Origin: Neoarius graeffei
Lineage: Eukaryota > Chordata > Actinopteri > Siluriformes > Ariidae
Length of the DNA: 64,000 nucleotides
Direction: 5' to 3'
Assembly: GCF_027579695.1 (NCBI RefSeq)
Contig: NC_083572.1
Span: forward strand, 11,752,915-11,816,914
Shown: positions 34,401 through 44,746 of the stretch, one piece after another
Layout of the letters: each line of letters starts with the position of its first letter
Numbering within the stretch: the first letter of the stretch is position 1
Position numbers and translations under genes: made by a program
Notes under the pieces: model-generated
Database searches by the model: none
Told to the model about the DNA's origin: nothing
The model's input: only the letters and a program-made list of their open reading frames with translations

Positions 34401-37400
34401 ATGATCTAATAAGATTGGACTCATTTATAAATTCAAAATACACAGTGCTGATCGTAAATGAGTCCACCCTCTTTGAAAAGTAACATTTTAAACACTCTAA
34501 ATGAACACAAACAATTTCCAAAATGTTGACAAGACAAAGTTTAATATAACATCTGTTTAACTTATAACGTGAAAGTAAGGTTAATAATAAAACTTAGATT
34601 ACACATTTTTCAGTTTTACTCAAATTAGGGTGGTGCAAAAATGAGTACACCCCACTGAAAGTCTCTGGAGCAAAGCTAAATTGTAGACTACAAATGTCTA
34701 ACAAGAATACAATCACAGGTGAGTCTAATTAGTTATTACACAGGTGTCCAGCAGACAGTTGACTATAAAAGGGTGTTACTTAAAGAAAACCCCTCCCCAT
34801 TTCATGCTGTCAGAGACCTGAGAAAGAAAATAATTTCTTTCCACCACAAAGGTGAAGGCTACAAGAAGATCAGCAAAGCTTTACTTATCAGTCAGAATAC
34901 TGTAGCAAAAGTGGTACAAAAATTTAAGAAAGATGGAACTGCAACCATCTCACAGAGACGTCCAGGTCGTCCACGGAAGTTAACACCTCGACAGGAGCGT
35001 CTTCTGATGAGAAGGGTTGAAGAAAATCGGCATGCGAGTTCACTGCAGTTTTCTAAAGAAGTAGAAAGCCAAACTGGGCTGACTATTTCCCGTGACACAA
35101 TACGGCGTACACTGCAGAGGAATGGCACGCACGGATGCCGTCCACGAAAGAAGCCTCTCCTAAAGCCCAGGCACAAAAAAGGCCGCCTAGAGTTTGCCAG
35201 GGCCCATGCTGACAAAGATGAAGACTACTGGGACTCTATACTCTGGAGTGATGAGACCAAGATAAATGTTTTGGGAACTGACGGCTTCAAAACTGTATGG
35301 CGTCGCAAAGGTGAGGAATGCAAAGAAAAATGCCTGGTTCCTACAGTGAAACATGGTGGTGGCAGTGTCCTTATTTGGGGCTGCATGAGTGCTGCTGGTG
35401 TCGGGGAGCTGCATTTCATTGATGGCATCATGAATTCACAGACGTATTGCTCTATACTGAAAGAGAAGATGCTATCATCACTCCATGCCCTTGGTCGTCA
35501 TGCACTTTTCCAACATGACTAAACACACATCTCAGGCCACTGTTGGATTTCTGAAGAAGAACAGGGTGAAAGTGATTCAGTGGCCAAGTACGTCTCCTGA
35601 TCTGAATCCAATCGAACACCTATGGGGAATTCTGAAGAGACAAGTTGAGCATCGCTCTCCATCCAGCATCCAGTCACTAAAAGAGGTCATTGTTGAAGAA
35701 TGGAAAAAGATTGATGTTGCAAAATGTCGCCAACTTGTTCATTCCATGCCTAGAAGACTTGGTGCTGCCATTAAAAATCATGGAGGCCATACAAAGTACT
35801 AGATGTAGTAGTTTTTGTTGTGGGGTGTACTCATTTTTGCACCACCCTAATTTGAGTAAAACTGAAAAATGTGTCATCTAAGTGTAGCGGCCAAAGTAGA
35901 ATTCATATAGATGTGAATTACAATTTATGTTGAAAGGTATAAATAATTTCATTTGAGTGTGTAATTTCATATAAGTAGTTTATTACCTCCTAGGGCTTAG
36001 CGGTCACATGCGTGGACAGCACTTTATGGAAATTCAGAACAAGAATCCACATATGTGGACATACTTTTTCTCTAAAAGTACATCTTATCAAAAGATGATG
36101 CTTAGTTTTTATTCTAATCAGGTTCTAATAAGCCCAAATAGCAAAGAGAAATAAAAAATGCATGAAAAAAAAAAACAGCTTGGGCCTTAGGAGGTTAAAA
36201 TGATGAATAATATGTGGCAAGGTTAGAAGAATTAGAGACCGTTAGAATTAGAATTAGAATTCATATGTGAAGAATTAGAATTCATATGCGTAGGTTATCT
36301 GTTATACATAGACTAAAAATGTGTACTGTCGCTTTAAGAGCTTGCCAACTCGGCTACCATAGGAACGGTCTCGCGCTTCTCATTGTAGATCTTGAGGAGC
36401 CGTGGAAGCGAACAGTTTTTCTTACCTGGCTCTCTGCATCTTAGAACCTTTGTAATTGTTAAAACGAGGATTAAAGTTCAACTTTCAAGACGTTTCAAGT
36501 GGATTTATTACCAGGCACATGGACACTGAGAGTGGAAACAGTTACTTTGGGTCAGAGACTTCGTCAGTGTAAGCTATAGCACTTTCCTCAAGGTCTCACT
36601 ACGAACGAGCCTCTACACCAAGTTATATTATTAACCTTGCTTTTTCCCGTTATAAGTTAAACTGATGTTATATTAAACTTTTGTCTTTTAAACATTTTGG
36701 AAATTGTTTGTGTTCATTGAGATATTGTTTAAAATGTTACTTTTCAAAGGGGGTGCACTCATTTACGCTGAACACTATATGTCACTCCTTCTAAAGTACT
36801 TGTTGCTGGTTTAGTGGTGAAGGTGTTGAGTTAAGAATCAGAAGGTTCAGAGTTCAAAAATCCTGGTTAAGTATTTAAAATAATAATAATAATTTTAAAA
36901 AATGCTAATTAGGTAGATAGGAATAGATAGGGGTGTGCAAAAATATCGATACGGTGATATATCGCGATACTTTGTCTTCCGATTCAATATCGATACTCAA
37001 AATTTGAATATCGTTATTTTTTCAAATAATAAAATCATGTTTCAGACGGGTTGTAAATCCAGTACGACTTCCGCACCTCCGGTCCGCGAGGTGTCGCTGT
37101 GCCGCTACCTCACTGCAAGGCACTCTTCGTCTTCTCTTTTTTCCCCGGCGGTTGCAGTGAGGAAAAAAAAAAACAGGCAAGCATGGCTGTTAACGTAAAC
37201 CCAGAGACGCCGCCGAACTTTAAGGCAGATGTTTGGAGGCACTTTGGATTCCAAAGGAAAGGAGAAAAAAAAACAGTGAGCCGGACAAAGAGAATGCACT
37301 TTGCAAAACCTGTTTCGCTCCAATTAAATTAAGATGCTCCAATTAAGATGCCCACTGCACTTTTCAATGTGTTTCAGACAGTGTGTTGTTCCTGCAAAAT

Positions 37401-40400
37401 AAGCACAAGTTAAATGCTCTCAGGTATATGTTCTCAAGTTTACAAAGAACAAATTGATATTAGTGTTAGCACTGAAATGCATGTGCAGTCTGCAGTGCAA
37501 GTTTTAAGTTTTCATAAAACAATTTGATTCTGCTTGTTAAGCAGCACGGATGTGTCCATGCTTACAGAAAAGTTGAGAATACTAGCACAGAAATGGGAAT
37601 TTTCTGTATGTTGTAGTGAAGCAACTCTTGGTTTTGCCAGCAGTAGAATAGAGACAAATATACGTATGTCTGGCAAGAGTGTGTAGTTATGTATGTGAAA
37701 TATAATTTTACAGTGGTCAATAAATTCTGATTTTCTTCAGTGACACAGATATTGCGATGTGGTTGAAATTTCTTGCAATATATCGATTATCGCAGAATCG
37801 CTGTACCGTGATATCGTTATCGTGGGCAAAATATCGCCATAGTATCGTATCGTGAGGTATCTGGTGATACCCAGCCCTAGGAATAGATGACTTGCAGCCA
37901 CGTGATCAAAATGTGCTACGTCATGAGCGTCCGCCATGACGGTGGCTATACAAAGCAACTAGGACGGCAGCCACTGAAAGCGTGTCTATAAACAGTGCTG
38001 AATTTTCTCAGATTTGAACGGTCGAGCGAAGATTCGATACAAGGAGAAGATAGATATGTGTGGTTTTGACCCATATTATTTAAAAAAAGTCAGACTTTTC
38101 TGAAGATAAGACGCTTCTACTGACCAAGTACCCAGGTATCGTGTTCTATCTGGTTTGGCTGCCGAAGAATCAAGTCTGACCTTGGATGAAACGCAGCCCG
38201 TTTTCTGACTGGGTCAGACAGACAAGAGGAGCTACTAGGTAGGTGTAGACAGAGAGGAAGTGGATGGAAGAGAGACAAAAGAAGTGATGGAAAATCCCTT
38301 GTAAGAATCTAAAATTTTACCTGGGTTTTTAAAAAAAAAAAAAAAACAGCTAGGTTGAAAATTTTTTTGACCTGTAAATGTGTGTAGGTTTGCCACACTG
38401 AAAAGGTCGTTGTTTGTGCAGTATTGTAACGGAGTGGACTGGCGTCAGAAGCTCGACTCTCAGAGAGGAGCCGTGTTGGCCACAGAGCTGAAGAACAACA
38501 GCTACAAGCTGGCACGCTGGACCTGCTGCGCCCTGCTGGCCGGCTCGGAGTACCTCAAGCTGGGGTGAGAATACACGTTTCATTTGTACACACCTGCGTG
38601 CACTTGTTTTGTCCCACATTTTTTTGATTCCCAAACAGTTCTGACACGAAGCACAAACTTCAGGACGAAAACCTTTTTTCTTGCAGTAGATCAGATTCAC
38701 AGCATTAAAAATCCTGCTCTCTGTGCACCACAGTTACGTGTCCCGATACCACGTGAAAGACTCTGCGCGCCATGTGATCCTGGGCACGCAGCAGTTCAAG
38801 CCCAATGAGTTTGCAAGCCAGATCAACCTGAGCATGGAGAACGCATGGGGCATCTTGCGCTGCGTCATCGACATCTGCCGCAAACTGGACGAGGGCAAGT
38901 ACCTCATCCTCAAAGATCCCAACAAGGTGAGCAAGTACAACTCAGACGAGCCTCACCACAGTGTGAAAAGCAGTGATTGGAGAGGATGGAGGACAAAACG
39001 TGCAACATACTGGAGGATTGTTCTAATACTGCTCAAGCTGTAAAATAACCGTCAAACAGGACCGAATTTCCCAAAAGCATCGCAGCACAAAGATGATCGT
39101 TAAATAATAGCGCGAGCAGATACAGTGAACGCGCTCTCTTAGTTAAGATGATGGTTCACAATGATTTTGGGAAACTCCGTCTAGTTGTTTGGCCAGAGAT
39201 TACGTTTCACCGTCGAAGACTGGAGCGCCAATCAGATTGTATGCACACTTGGATCACATGACACAATTTAGGCCAGCTATATAACATTGTTGCATAGTTT
39301 TATAAAATAACAGAAAATGTTTGCTTTTAAATTAAAGCAGACTTCAGACACTAAACATTTAACAGTTATTCTACGAAATCAAGTCGGACAGGAACTGATC
39401 GCCGAGTTGGCTCTAAGCCATGTACCACCAGATTGAGTGGGATAACTTTTATTCTATCCACATTCACTGGATTTTGAGAAACAGCATTTTTATTTTTTGC
39501 AAATTCGATAAATAAAAACTTGACAAACACCTGACAAAATAATTTGCGCTTTGGCCACACCAATTTAATTAGTTGGTTCTCGGAATCGCCGCTTGAAAAA
39601 AATGCAAAATGAAAAAAAAAATCGAAATCAAACTCCCGCCAACAGAAAAGGTCACGTCATGTGACGCCGAAAACCAATCAAATCGCCCCTTTCACTTTAA
39701 AGACTTGTGGAAGAAACATGCCTGTGGAGGGGAATCCTGCAAAGCCTGTGTTTGTGATTGTTAGGATATTCAGCGAACAGAAGCGTAGAATCTTTGACAG
39801 CTGTGTTGAAATTCTGTTTACTGGTTTGCCTGTATTGTTTGTTTGGTCTATTTCCACTGCTAATTTTACCATCAGAGCATATTTTATTTTTATTTCGCCC
39901 ACTCGCTTCATATTTTTCCTGAAAAAATCCGAGAACCAACTAATTAAATTGGTGTGGCCTTAGAATGTAAACGAACCGGTGAAATGATGAGCAATTTGTG
40001 AAAAATGCTATAATAATAATAATAATAATAATAATAATTCTTGCAAAATGTAAAAAAAAAAATTTCTTAACCATATTTTGTTGCGACCAGGGCTCGAAAT
40101 TAACTTTTTTTCTTTGTGTCCCCCAGTGGTCCCGAATTCTGTGTTGTATTGTCCCGAATGGAAGCAATAGTGTCCCCATTTTTTTCCTCTCTGAAATAAC
40201 CAGTGGTTAATATTATCATATGAAGTTACTATTATATTTGTAACTATGCGATTTTGAACCCTTTATATCATTTTTACAATAAGTCACAAGACACAAGCGA
40301 CACGTCCTATACATCATCTACTTCAAAATTACAGTTATTGCATTTTCAGTTTATTAAACTTTGGCGATCTCACTGTATGAATAGATACCCGTTTATTTAA

Positions 40401-43400
40401 AGGGGCCAACTAGCTCATTCAGAAAATGTTTCAACTCCCTACATCTGCAGTACACTTTAGTTGAAAATAAGACCCCTTTTATGTTCATTTCATCTACTTA
40501 TACCTTGAATATCTGTTGGCACTTATAAGGCCAACTTATCATTTTCACCATTACCGTTATCCATTTTTATGAACTTTCCGTTATCCATTTTTATGAACTT
40601 TCGCTGCCGAAACGTGGGTGCAAACGTTAGCAACATAGTGCCAGGTCCGAGCCTAGTTGTGCTGCTGACTGACTAAACTTTCTGAACTAGAAAGACACCA
40701 AGAAAACTCACTTATTCTGTTGAACGGTATCTTCCGTCAGTATCATCCACATCATTCCTGTTGTATTTTATAACGTGTCTAACAGTGTTCATTAAGTTCA
40801 TTCAGTTGCTAGCGTTGCCTGCAGACCAGGCGAGGACACTTTGGATCCTGAAGGTCCCGGAGACGTTATGTCTGGGCTTTCAGTTTCTTCCCCGCGGTCG
40901 GTCCGCTTCAACCACTTCAGCATTTTTGTTCTGGCAAGAGTCGGCGCAGCGTGTGCGGTAGCAATTCCATTCCAAGTCCATATAATGCGGACTCCGGCCG
41001 AAGATTCTAGAACAGAATGCGCTGCTCTGTAGCCTACTGATGCAGGTGCATCGAAAGTGTAGCTACTATGTATTTTTAGCTGTTAACGTTTTAAAATTGA
41101 CAAATTAGGTGAATGTCTACGTATGTGTTATGGCTTTGTAAATAATATTAATGTAGAACTTTTTTTCTAGATCTATTTTTTTTCCATTGTCCCGGGATTG
41201 TCCCAGATATAATAATTTTGTGTCCCGATGACATTTTTTATGGTCCCCGGGACGTCGGGACACCGTTAGTTTCGAGCGCTGGTTGCGACACTTTTTTTTT
41301 TTTGGGTCCTCTTTCGGGTTTTCACTTAAAAGTGCATTACCACCACTGACTGGGCTGGAGTGTGGATCACAAGATAACGTGATAATTTTTGGGGTTTGAG
41401 AGTTTTTATTTCATCCTGGGTTGGTTCAGCAAAACGCTCTGCCATTTTGTTTTTCTCTACTCACGGTATATGAGCTGATATCCCAGTAGTCGAGTAGCCA
41501 ATCAGAGTGCGCGATTGCTCATATCCAGTGAATGTGGATAGAATCTGTTAGGTAAGAGATCCACCATCTCTTCCTCTTGCCCCCAACCGGAGCGATCACA
41601 CTCTCGCAGATAGGTCCCTCCGTGTCACCCAGAATATTCTGGGGCGAATCGTGAAACAGACAGGAACCCAGAAATTAGTTTCACCGTCTTTATTTCACAG
41701 CTTCGCCGAAAGACAAAAGACTACAGAAGAATTTTTATGCGTGCGTGCGTGTGAGTGAGGAGACCTTGGTCTGAGCAGGTCACATCTTAATTCCATCAAT
41801 AATAAGCAAAATGTTCAGACAGATTATGCACAGCCTGTTCTTAAGATAGAACACAAAATATTTGATGCACAGCCTGTTCTTATGATATGATAGCACAGGG
41901 CAATATGTTCCACATAAGATTAAACAAAATATTTGCACGTCAGTCTTGGTTAAACTGAGATCAAGAATAAATCCTTATAATTAAGAATAAATCCTTACAA
42001 TTAAGAATAAATCCTTTACAGAATCGCTCAAATTATTACTAATCTTAAAGATTTTTTTTTTTTTTTGTAATGGTAATTGTTTACTATTTTCATGATGATT
42101 GTCCTTAAGAGGGCTTCAAACTCCATCATTGTGATACGCAGGATGACGAACTAGTCAGAAATTGCTCGATTTCTGTCAAACATGACACCTTCGTCAGAAC
42201 AGCATGAAGCTGATCGAACAGCAATCTAGCCTTAGTCCCTGACGTGTTCTTTGTTTGTGTTCGCAGCAAGTGATCCGTATCTACAGCCTCCCTGACGGAA
42301 CCTTCAGCACCGACGAAGACGAAGATGAGGAAGATGATGATGAAGATGAGGATGATGAAGGTATAATGCAGGGTTCGTACAGTCATGAAAAACCTGGAAA
42401 AGTTTTGGAATTTTAAAATTAAATTTCCAGGCCCTGGAAAAGTTATGGAAAAAAGTATTTTGTTCAGAAGTTTTGGAAAAGTCATGGAAATCTATCTAGT
42501 GTTTCATCGATTATCTTTATAAAATTGATGTGCCGTAATAAAATGTAAATCGCCACGAGTTGTCTTGGAAATGTTGTCTAGCACAGTCTGCGTAGCCTGC
42601 TGGCTATGCCTATTGACTGCCACACCCAGTGTTGCCAGATTGGGCGGTTTTCAAATTAGGCAGGTTTTAGTGCCTCCAGGTGGTTTTTGAGCATTTTTTG
42701 GGCTGGAAATCATCAGTCACATCTGGCAACCCTGGCCACACCCTCCTCGTAACGTGCGACATGCTAGTAGTTGTAGCGTGCTAGGCGTGGTGCGTCAAGT
42801 TTGGGGATGCTGGGACCTCCCCTGCCCGAGCTACGAGCGTCCAAAGTCAGGCTGGAGCCCGGGATAGAAACGAAACCTAAGCGGAGCGCCGCAGCGAATT
42901 GCATCCCGAGGCGCGGGGCTAGCGCGCCCTGCCCACGCTGGTTCTTTGGGGGGAGGGCAGAGGACTCTGGCTGTCAAGTTTGGGGATGCTGAGACCTCCC
43001 CTGCCCGAGCTACGGGCGTGCAAAGTCGGGCTGGAGCCCGGGATAGAAACGAAACCTAAGCGGAGCGCCGCGGTTCGCCTCGGGGTGAATTACGATGCTG
43101 GAGCCCTGGAGCTCTCGTTTGATTTTTTTTTTTTGCGTGTACAGATGGTAAATAAGATATTGGATTGGATAATATCCTCAGTTTTATGACTCTTGAGAGT
43201 TTTGCGTTTTAAAGGATGATAAGACTTGATTAGTAATAGGTGAAGCCATATTAGCCTAGCCATTTCTTAATCTTGTGTATTCTCTGAATTTGGATGTCAC
43301 AATTGATTTTATTTTGCTTAAATTTATAGGAAAGGGATGGAAATAGACATTCCACTTTTTTCAGATTTTCACCCTCTATTTTCATTTTTTTATGATGCCA

Positions 43401-44746
43401 TTTAGGCGATGCTTGATATTCAGTGTAGGGCCTTGAGGACCTTGCTGGATTTGGATGTAAATGTTGTTGATTAAACTGATTGAACACAGAAATAAATAGA
43501 CATTCAATGTTGTCTTCAAATTGTAACTCTTATGGTGATGATACACGGGGCAACTTTTCAGGGCAACTAACAATGGGCAACAACAGTTAGCAACGGCAGT
43601 TTACAGTTAGCTAAAAAAAATCGATGTCTTAATTTTTGCTGTGACCATTTAATCAAGCTGTCTGTTGTTTTTTAGAGCTTTGGTGAGGTAAATTCCTCCA
43701 TATAGAATATTAAAATAACTTACCGGTGTAAAAACAGATGAGGAGTCTCTCCATCTCTTCACTCCACTGACACTGAGCGGCCGCCATATTTTGAAATTTC
43801 TGATCCGAACCTCACCGGAGGTCACATGACTCGATACTCGCGTTCTGATTGGCTTATCTCAAAAAGTTGCCAGAGATTATCAAAACCATTCAGAAAGAAA
43901 CAATGTTGCCCAATCTCAATAGAAAAGAGTCAAAATGCAATTGCCCAGCAACATTGCTCGGCAACATTGCCCAAAAAGTTGCCCCGTGTATCATCACCAT
44001 TAATTTCCGCATTTACGATATCATTTAGGCAATGGTTAAATTACAATATAGGCCTATTGTGAAAGCACCTGTAAATTTCAGTAGTCTGCCTGTGTGCATA
44101 TGTGGGGGGGTCATAGTGCCAAAGTACCAAAATGCTTGTAATGCACAAATTACAAAGTTATGGGCTTGGGCAGGGGGTGGGTTGCTGAGAGCATGGGCTA
44201 TGGGTTTGGGACAGATGGACTGGATATTTGGGGAAACATGGACTGTGGGTGTGTACTTGCATATGTGATGTGAAGGGGCATGAGGTACAGTACTGTAGTT
44301 GTCTATGTGTGTGTGAAGAAAGGGGGCAACAGTGTTGTGAATGGTGACGTGAAATAGGTATGTGTATGATGTGATTGTGCATGAGTGGGGCTGCTATGTA
44401 AACTAGTGTTGGGGGCTGTGCTATAAATGCGATGAGCAGTGATGAACCAGCGATGGTCATGGAAATTCAGTAAAAGGTTTTGGAAAAGTCATGGAAAAAA
44501 AATGGTGAAAAAGTGTAAGAACCCTGTATAATGGCAGAAACTGGAGTGAAAAGCAAGCTTAGTTGTCTGTGCTTAAGACCAATAATCGTTAGCACCGATG
44601 GATACACGGTGTAACGTTGCGTACATCACAACGAACACCGATTCTATTTTTTAGAAGGAATTGTGATAAGCTACGAAACTATGTATTAAAACTTACTTAG
44701 TCATGCACGTGTTTTCTGTTTTGATCTTTCAGACGAGGAGAACTGA
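25440..44746 (+). CDS. eif3d: Eukaryotic translation initiation factor 3 subunit d, 14 coding exons
   Basis: Subunit of the cytoplasmic eIF3 complex, which recruits mRNA to the 40S ribosome; subunit d can itself contact the mRNA cap. Coding exons: 25440-25562, 26512-26557, 26668-26804, 30654-30812, 30973-31094, 31289-31421, 31730-31877, 31977-32107, 32213-32295, 34107-34236, 38422-38564, 38734-38926, 42267-42360, 44733-44746. They sum to 1656 nt (551 codons and stop), close to the 548 of the human protein, with every junction in phase and at GT/AG. Landmarks: start [20 protein letters not shown], the RNA-binding basic stretch [10 protein letters not shown] with [15 protein letters not shown], the conserved [20 protein letters not shown], and an acidic C-terminus ending DEEN. 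The ATG has a good context (GACCATGG). An untranslated first exon may lie upstream; a possible acceptor is at 25406-25407. A possible polyadenylation signal ATTAAA is at 44836. No frameshift or stop: a working gene by sequence. Element insertions lie only in introns. Confidence 0.98.
25651..26180. mobile_element. Tc1/mariner-type MITE, copy 1 (eif3d intron 1)
   Basis: Ends CAGTACTGTGCAAAAGTCTT and complement of AAGACTTTCGCACAGCACTG; TA at the right (26181-26182), CA at the left. 530 bp, no transposase. A reversed, truncated copy lies at 45258. Confidence 0.75.
26940..27640. repeat. Degenerate interspersed repeat in eif3d intron 3
   Basis: A segment with GCGAGTTTGAAATCTGATCA and GGAGGAGCGATTTTTGGGAAAT (27090-27145) recurs in altered form near 27392-27455, about 300 bp on, each beside a GGTGGCGCCACC palindrome (27180, 27338). 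Probably an old tandem or two-part element. Between 27640 and 28340 I see nothing definite. Confidence 0.45.
28512..29514. mobile_element. Element nested in the hAT transposase exon
   Basis: Imperfect inverted ends CCAGAGCCTCCAGGAT (28512-28527) and ATCCTGGGGGACTGG (29500-29514). Removing it joins the two transposase fragments. Its interior has several GCAAC-type motifs and contains the miniature element at 28719 and the block shared with 6.4-7.2 kb. TSD uncertain because A-runs flank both sides. Confidence 0.6.
28719..28798. mobile_element. Miniature inverted-repeat element, copy 2
   Basis: GTTGCCAGAT at the left and ATCTGGCAAC at the right, 80 bp, same middle motifs as at 6286. Confidence 0.75.
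29957..30110. repeat. 33-bp minisatellite, about 4.6 units
   Basis: The unit is GATAGGCAGGGAGCAAGAAC followed by AGCTGCCCC-GGGT, with G/A and C/A variants. Because 33 is a multiple of three, all frames stay open through it on both strands. It lies in eif3d intron 3 and is not spliced into the gene as far as I can see. Confidence 0.92.
32341..33942 (-). mobile_element. Tc1-like transposon, family 2, copy 1 (eif3d intron 9)
   Basis: TA on both sides (32339-32340, 33943-33944). About 210-bp inverted repeats, each with an outer and inner copy of CAAAAAAGTTGGGACAA, the IR/DR layout of Sleeping Beauty-type elements. 1602 bp. Confidence 0.95.
32558..33634 (-). pseudogene. Tc1-like transposase with a single stop (family 2)
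   Basis: The frame runs from 33634 (a likely start is the inner [20 protein letters not shown]) to the stop after GDVSQW at 32558. It has the helix-turn-helix part ([24 protein letters not shown]), first Asp in [10 protein letters not shown], second in [10 protein letters not shown] and Glu in [11 protein letters not shown], the DD34E pattern. The only break is a TGA at 33188-33190 (QKR then stop then RLLW); the sister copy at 54724 reads QKRRRLLW there. Confidence 0.92.
34719..35802 (+). pseudogene. Tc1-like transposase, frameshifted (family 3)
   Basis: Open from at least 34719 (true start probably later, near [20 protein letters not shown]) to 35522. Helix-turn-helix: [20 protein letters not shown]-hook-like [11 protein letters not shown]. 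First catalytic Asp in [12 protein letters not shown]. At QHD the sequence jumps to a TAA and ACACACATCT: about 8 bp are missing against the family pattern [10 protein letters not shown], which shifts the frame and removes the second catalytic Asp. The other frame continues from 35529 with [12 protein letters not shown] to GGHTKY and TAG at 35800-35802. Confidence 0.9.
35883..36617 (+). mobile_element. Solo LTR, family A, copy 2
   Basis: TGTAGCGG at the left, CTCTACA at the right, TSD CTAAG (35878-35882) and CCAAG (36618-36622), one base apart. An ATTAAA signal lies about two-thirds along. 735 bp, without the foldback insertion seen in copy 1. No viral genes adjoin it. Confidence 0.88.
36928..37879 (+). 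mobile_element. hAT element with BED-finger fragment (eif3d intron 10)
   Basis: 8-bp TSD GGAATAGA (36920-36927, 37880-37887). Ends TAGGGGTGTGC and complement of GGTGATACCCAGCCCTA, with many ATATCGATA-type subterminal motifs. At 37182-37320 the frame [20 protein letters not shown] then FGFQRK resembles a BED finger; a CKTC pair follows in another frame, so it is frameshifted. Confidence 0.85.
39553..39959. mobile_element. Harbinger-like MITE with 32-bp perfect inverted repeats
   Basis: GGCCACACCAATTTAATTAG at the left continues for 32 bp with a perfect complement at 39928-39959. TTA follows at the right and TTT precedes at the left. 407 bp, eif3d intron 12. Confidence 0.85.
40012..40039. repeat. 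AAT microsatellite
   Basis: About nine AAT units. Confidence 0.95.
40088..41281. mobile_element. hAT element (eif3d intron 12)
   Basis: Perfect 8-bp TSD GTTGCGAC (40080-40087, 41282-41289). Ends CAGGGCTCGAAATTAAC and complement of GTTAGTTTCGAGCGCTG. TGTCCCG motifs are repeated near both ends. 1194 bp, no transposase frame found. Confidence 0.9.
41546..42020 (-). mobile_element. Solo LTR, family B, copy 2 (eif3d intron 12)
   Basis: TGTTAGG to TTTACA with the perfect 5-bp TSD GAATC (41541-41545, 42021-42025). The minus strand has AATAAAGACGGTG and the GGGTGACACGGAGGGAC block shared with 10284-11143. 475 bp, 385 bp shorter than copy 1 within the middle. No viral genes adjoin it. Confidence 0.9.
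42631..42730. mobile_element. Miniature inverted-repeat element, copy 3
   Basis: GTTGCCAGAT and ATCTGGCAAC ends, 100 bp, more diverged in the middle than copies 1 and 2. Confidence 0.7.
42797..43072. repeat. GC-rich tandem duplication, about 179 bp period
   Basis: CAAGTTTGGGGATGCTGRGACCTCCCC and the following 70 bp occur at 42797 and again at 42976, separated by a segment (42901-42965) that resembles 24285-24350. No coding sense recognised. Confidence 0.85.
43533..43999. mobile_element. Harbinger-like MITE
   Basis: TTA flanks (43530-43532, 44000-44002). Inverted ends TGGTGATGATACACGGGGCA continuing to CTTTT, with complement at the right. GGGCAAC motifs repeat inside. 467 bp. Confidence 0.8.

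Larger units (their letters stand above)
34441..36777 (+). mobile_element. Tc1-like transposon, family 3 (eif3d intron 10)
   Basis: TA precedes 34441; the right end is near 36777 beside a TA-rich site. The arms are about 210-bp inverted repeats with GTGCAAAAATGAGTACACC inside. A solo LTR sits in the right arm (35883-36617). The left arm keeps the uninterrupted sequence. Confidence 0.9.
42369..44525. mobile_element. hAT element at the intron 13 donor
   Basis: 8-bp TSD GTATAATG at 42361-42368 and 44526-44533; the first copy begins with the GT donor of eif3d intron 13. Ends CAGGGTTCGTAC and complement of GTAAGAACCCT, followed by CCTGGAAAAGTT and TTTTGGAAAAGTCATGG subterminal repeats. Interior: miniature element, GC-rich duplication, Harbinger-like MITE. 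Confidence 0.85.

Noticed and set aside
38723..39043. Longer plus-strand ORF across eif3d exon 12
   Set aside because: Runs past the donor GTGAGC at 38927 into the intron; family homology stops exactly at DPNK.
42126..42485. Minus-strand ORF opposite eif3d exon 13
   Set aside because: Shadow of the acidic exon (Asp/Glu codons read as Ile/Phe-rich on the other strand).
44158..44460. Minus-strand His/Pro-rich ORF
   Set aside because: Product of G-rich, GTG-rich sequence inside a hAT element.
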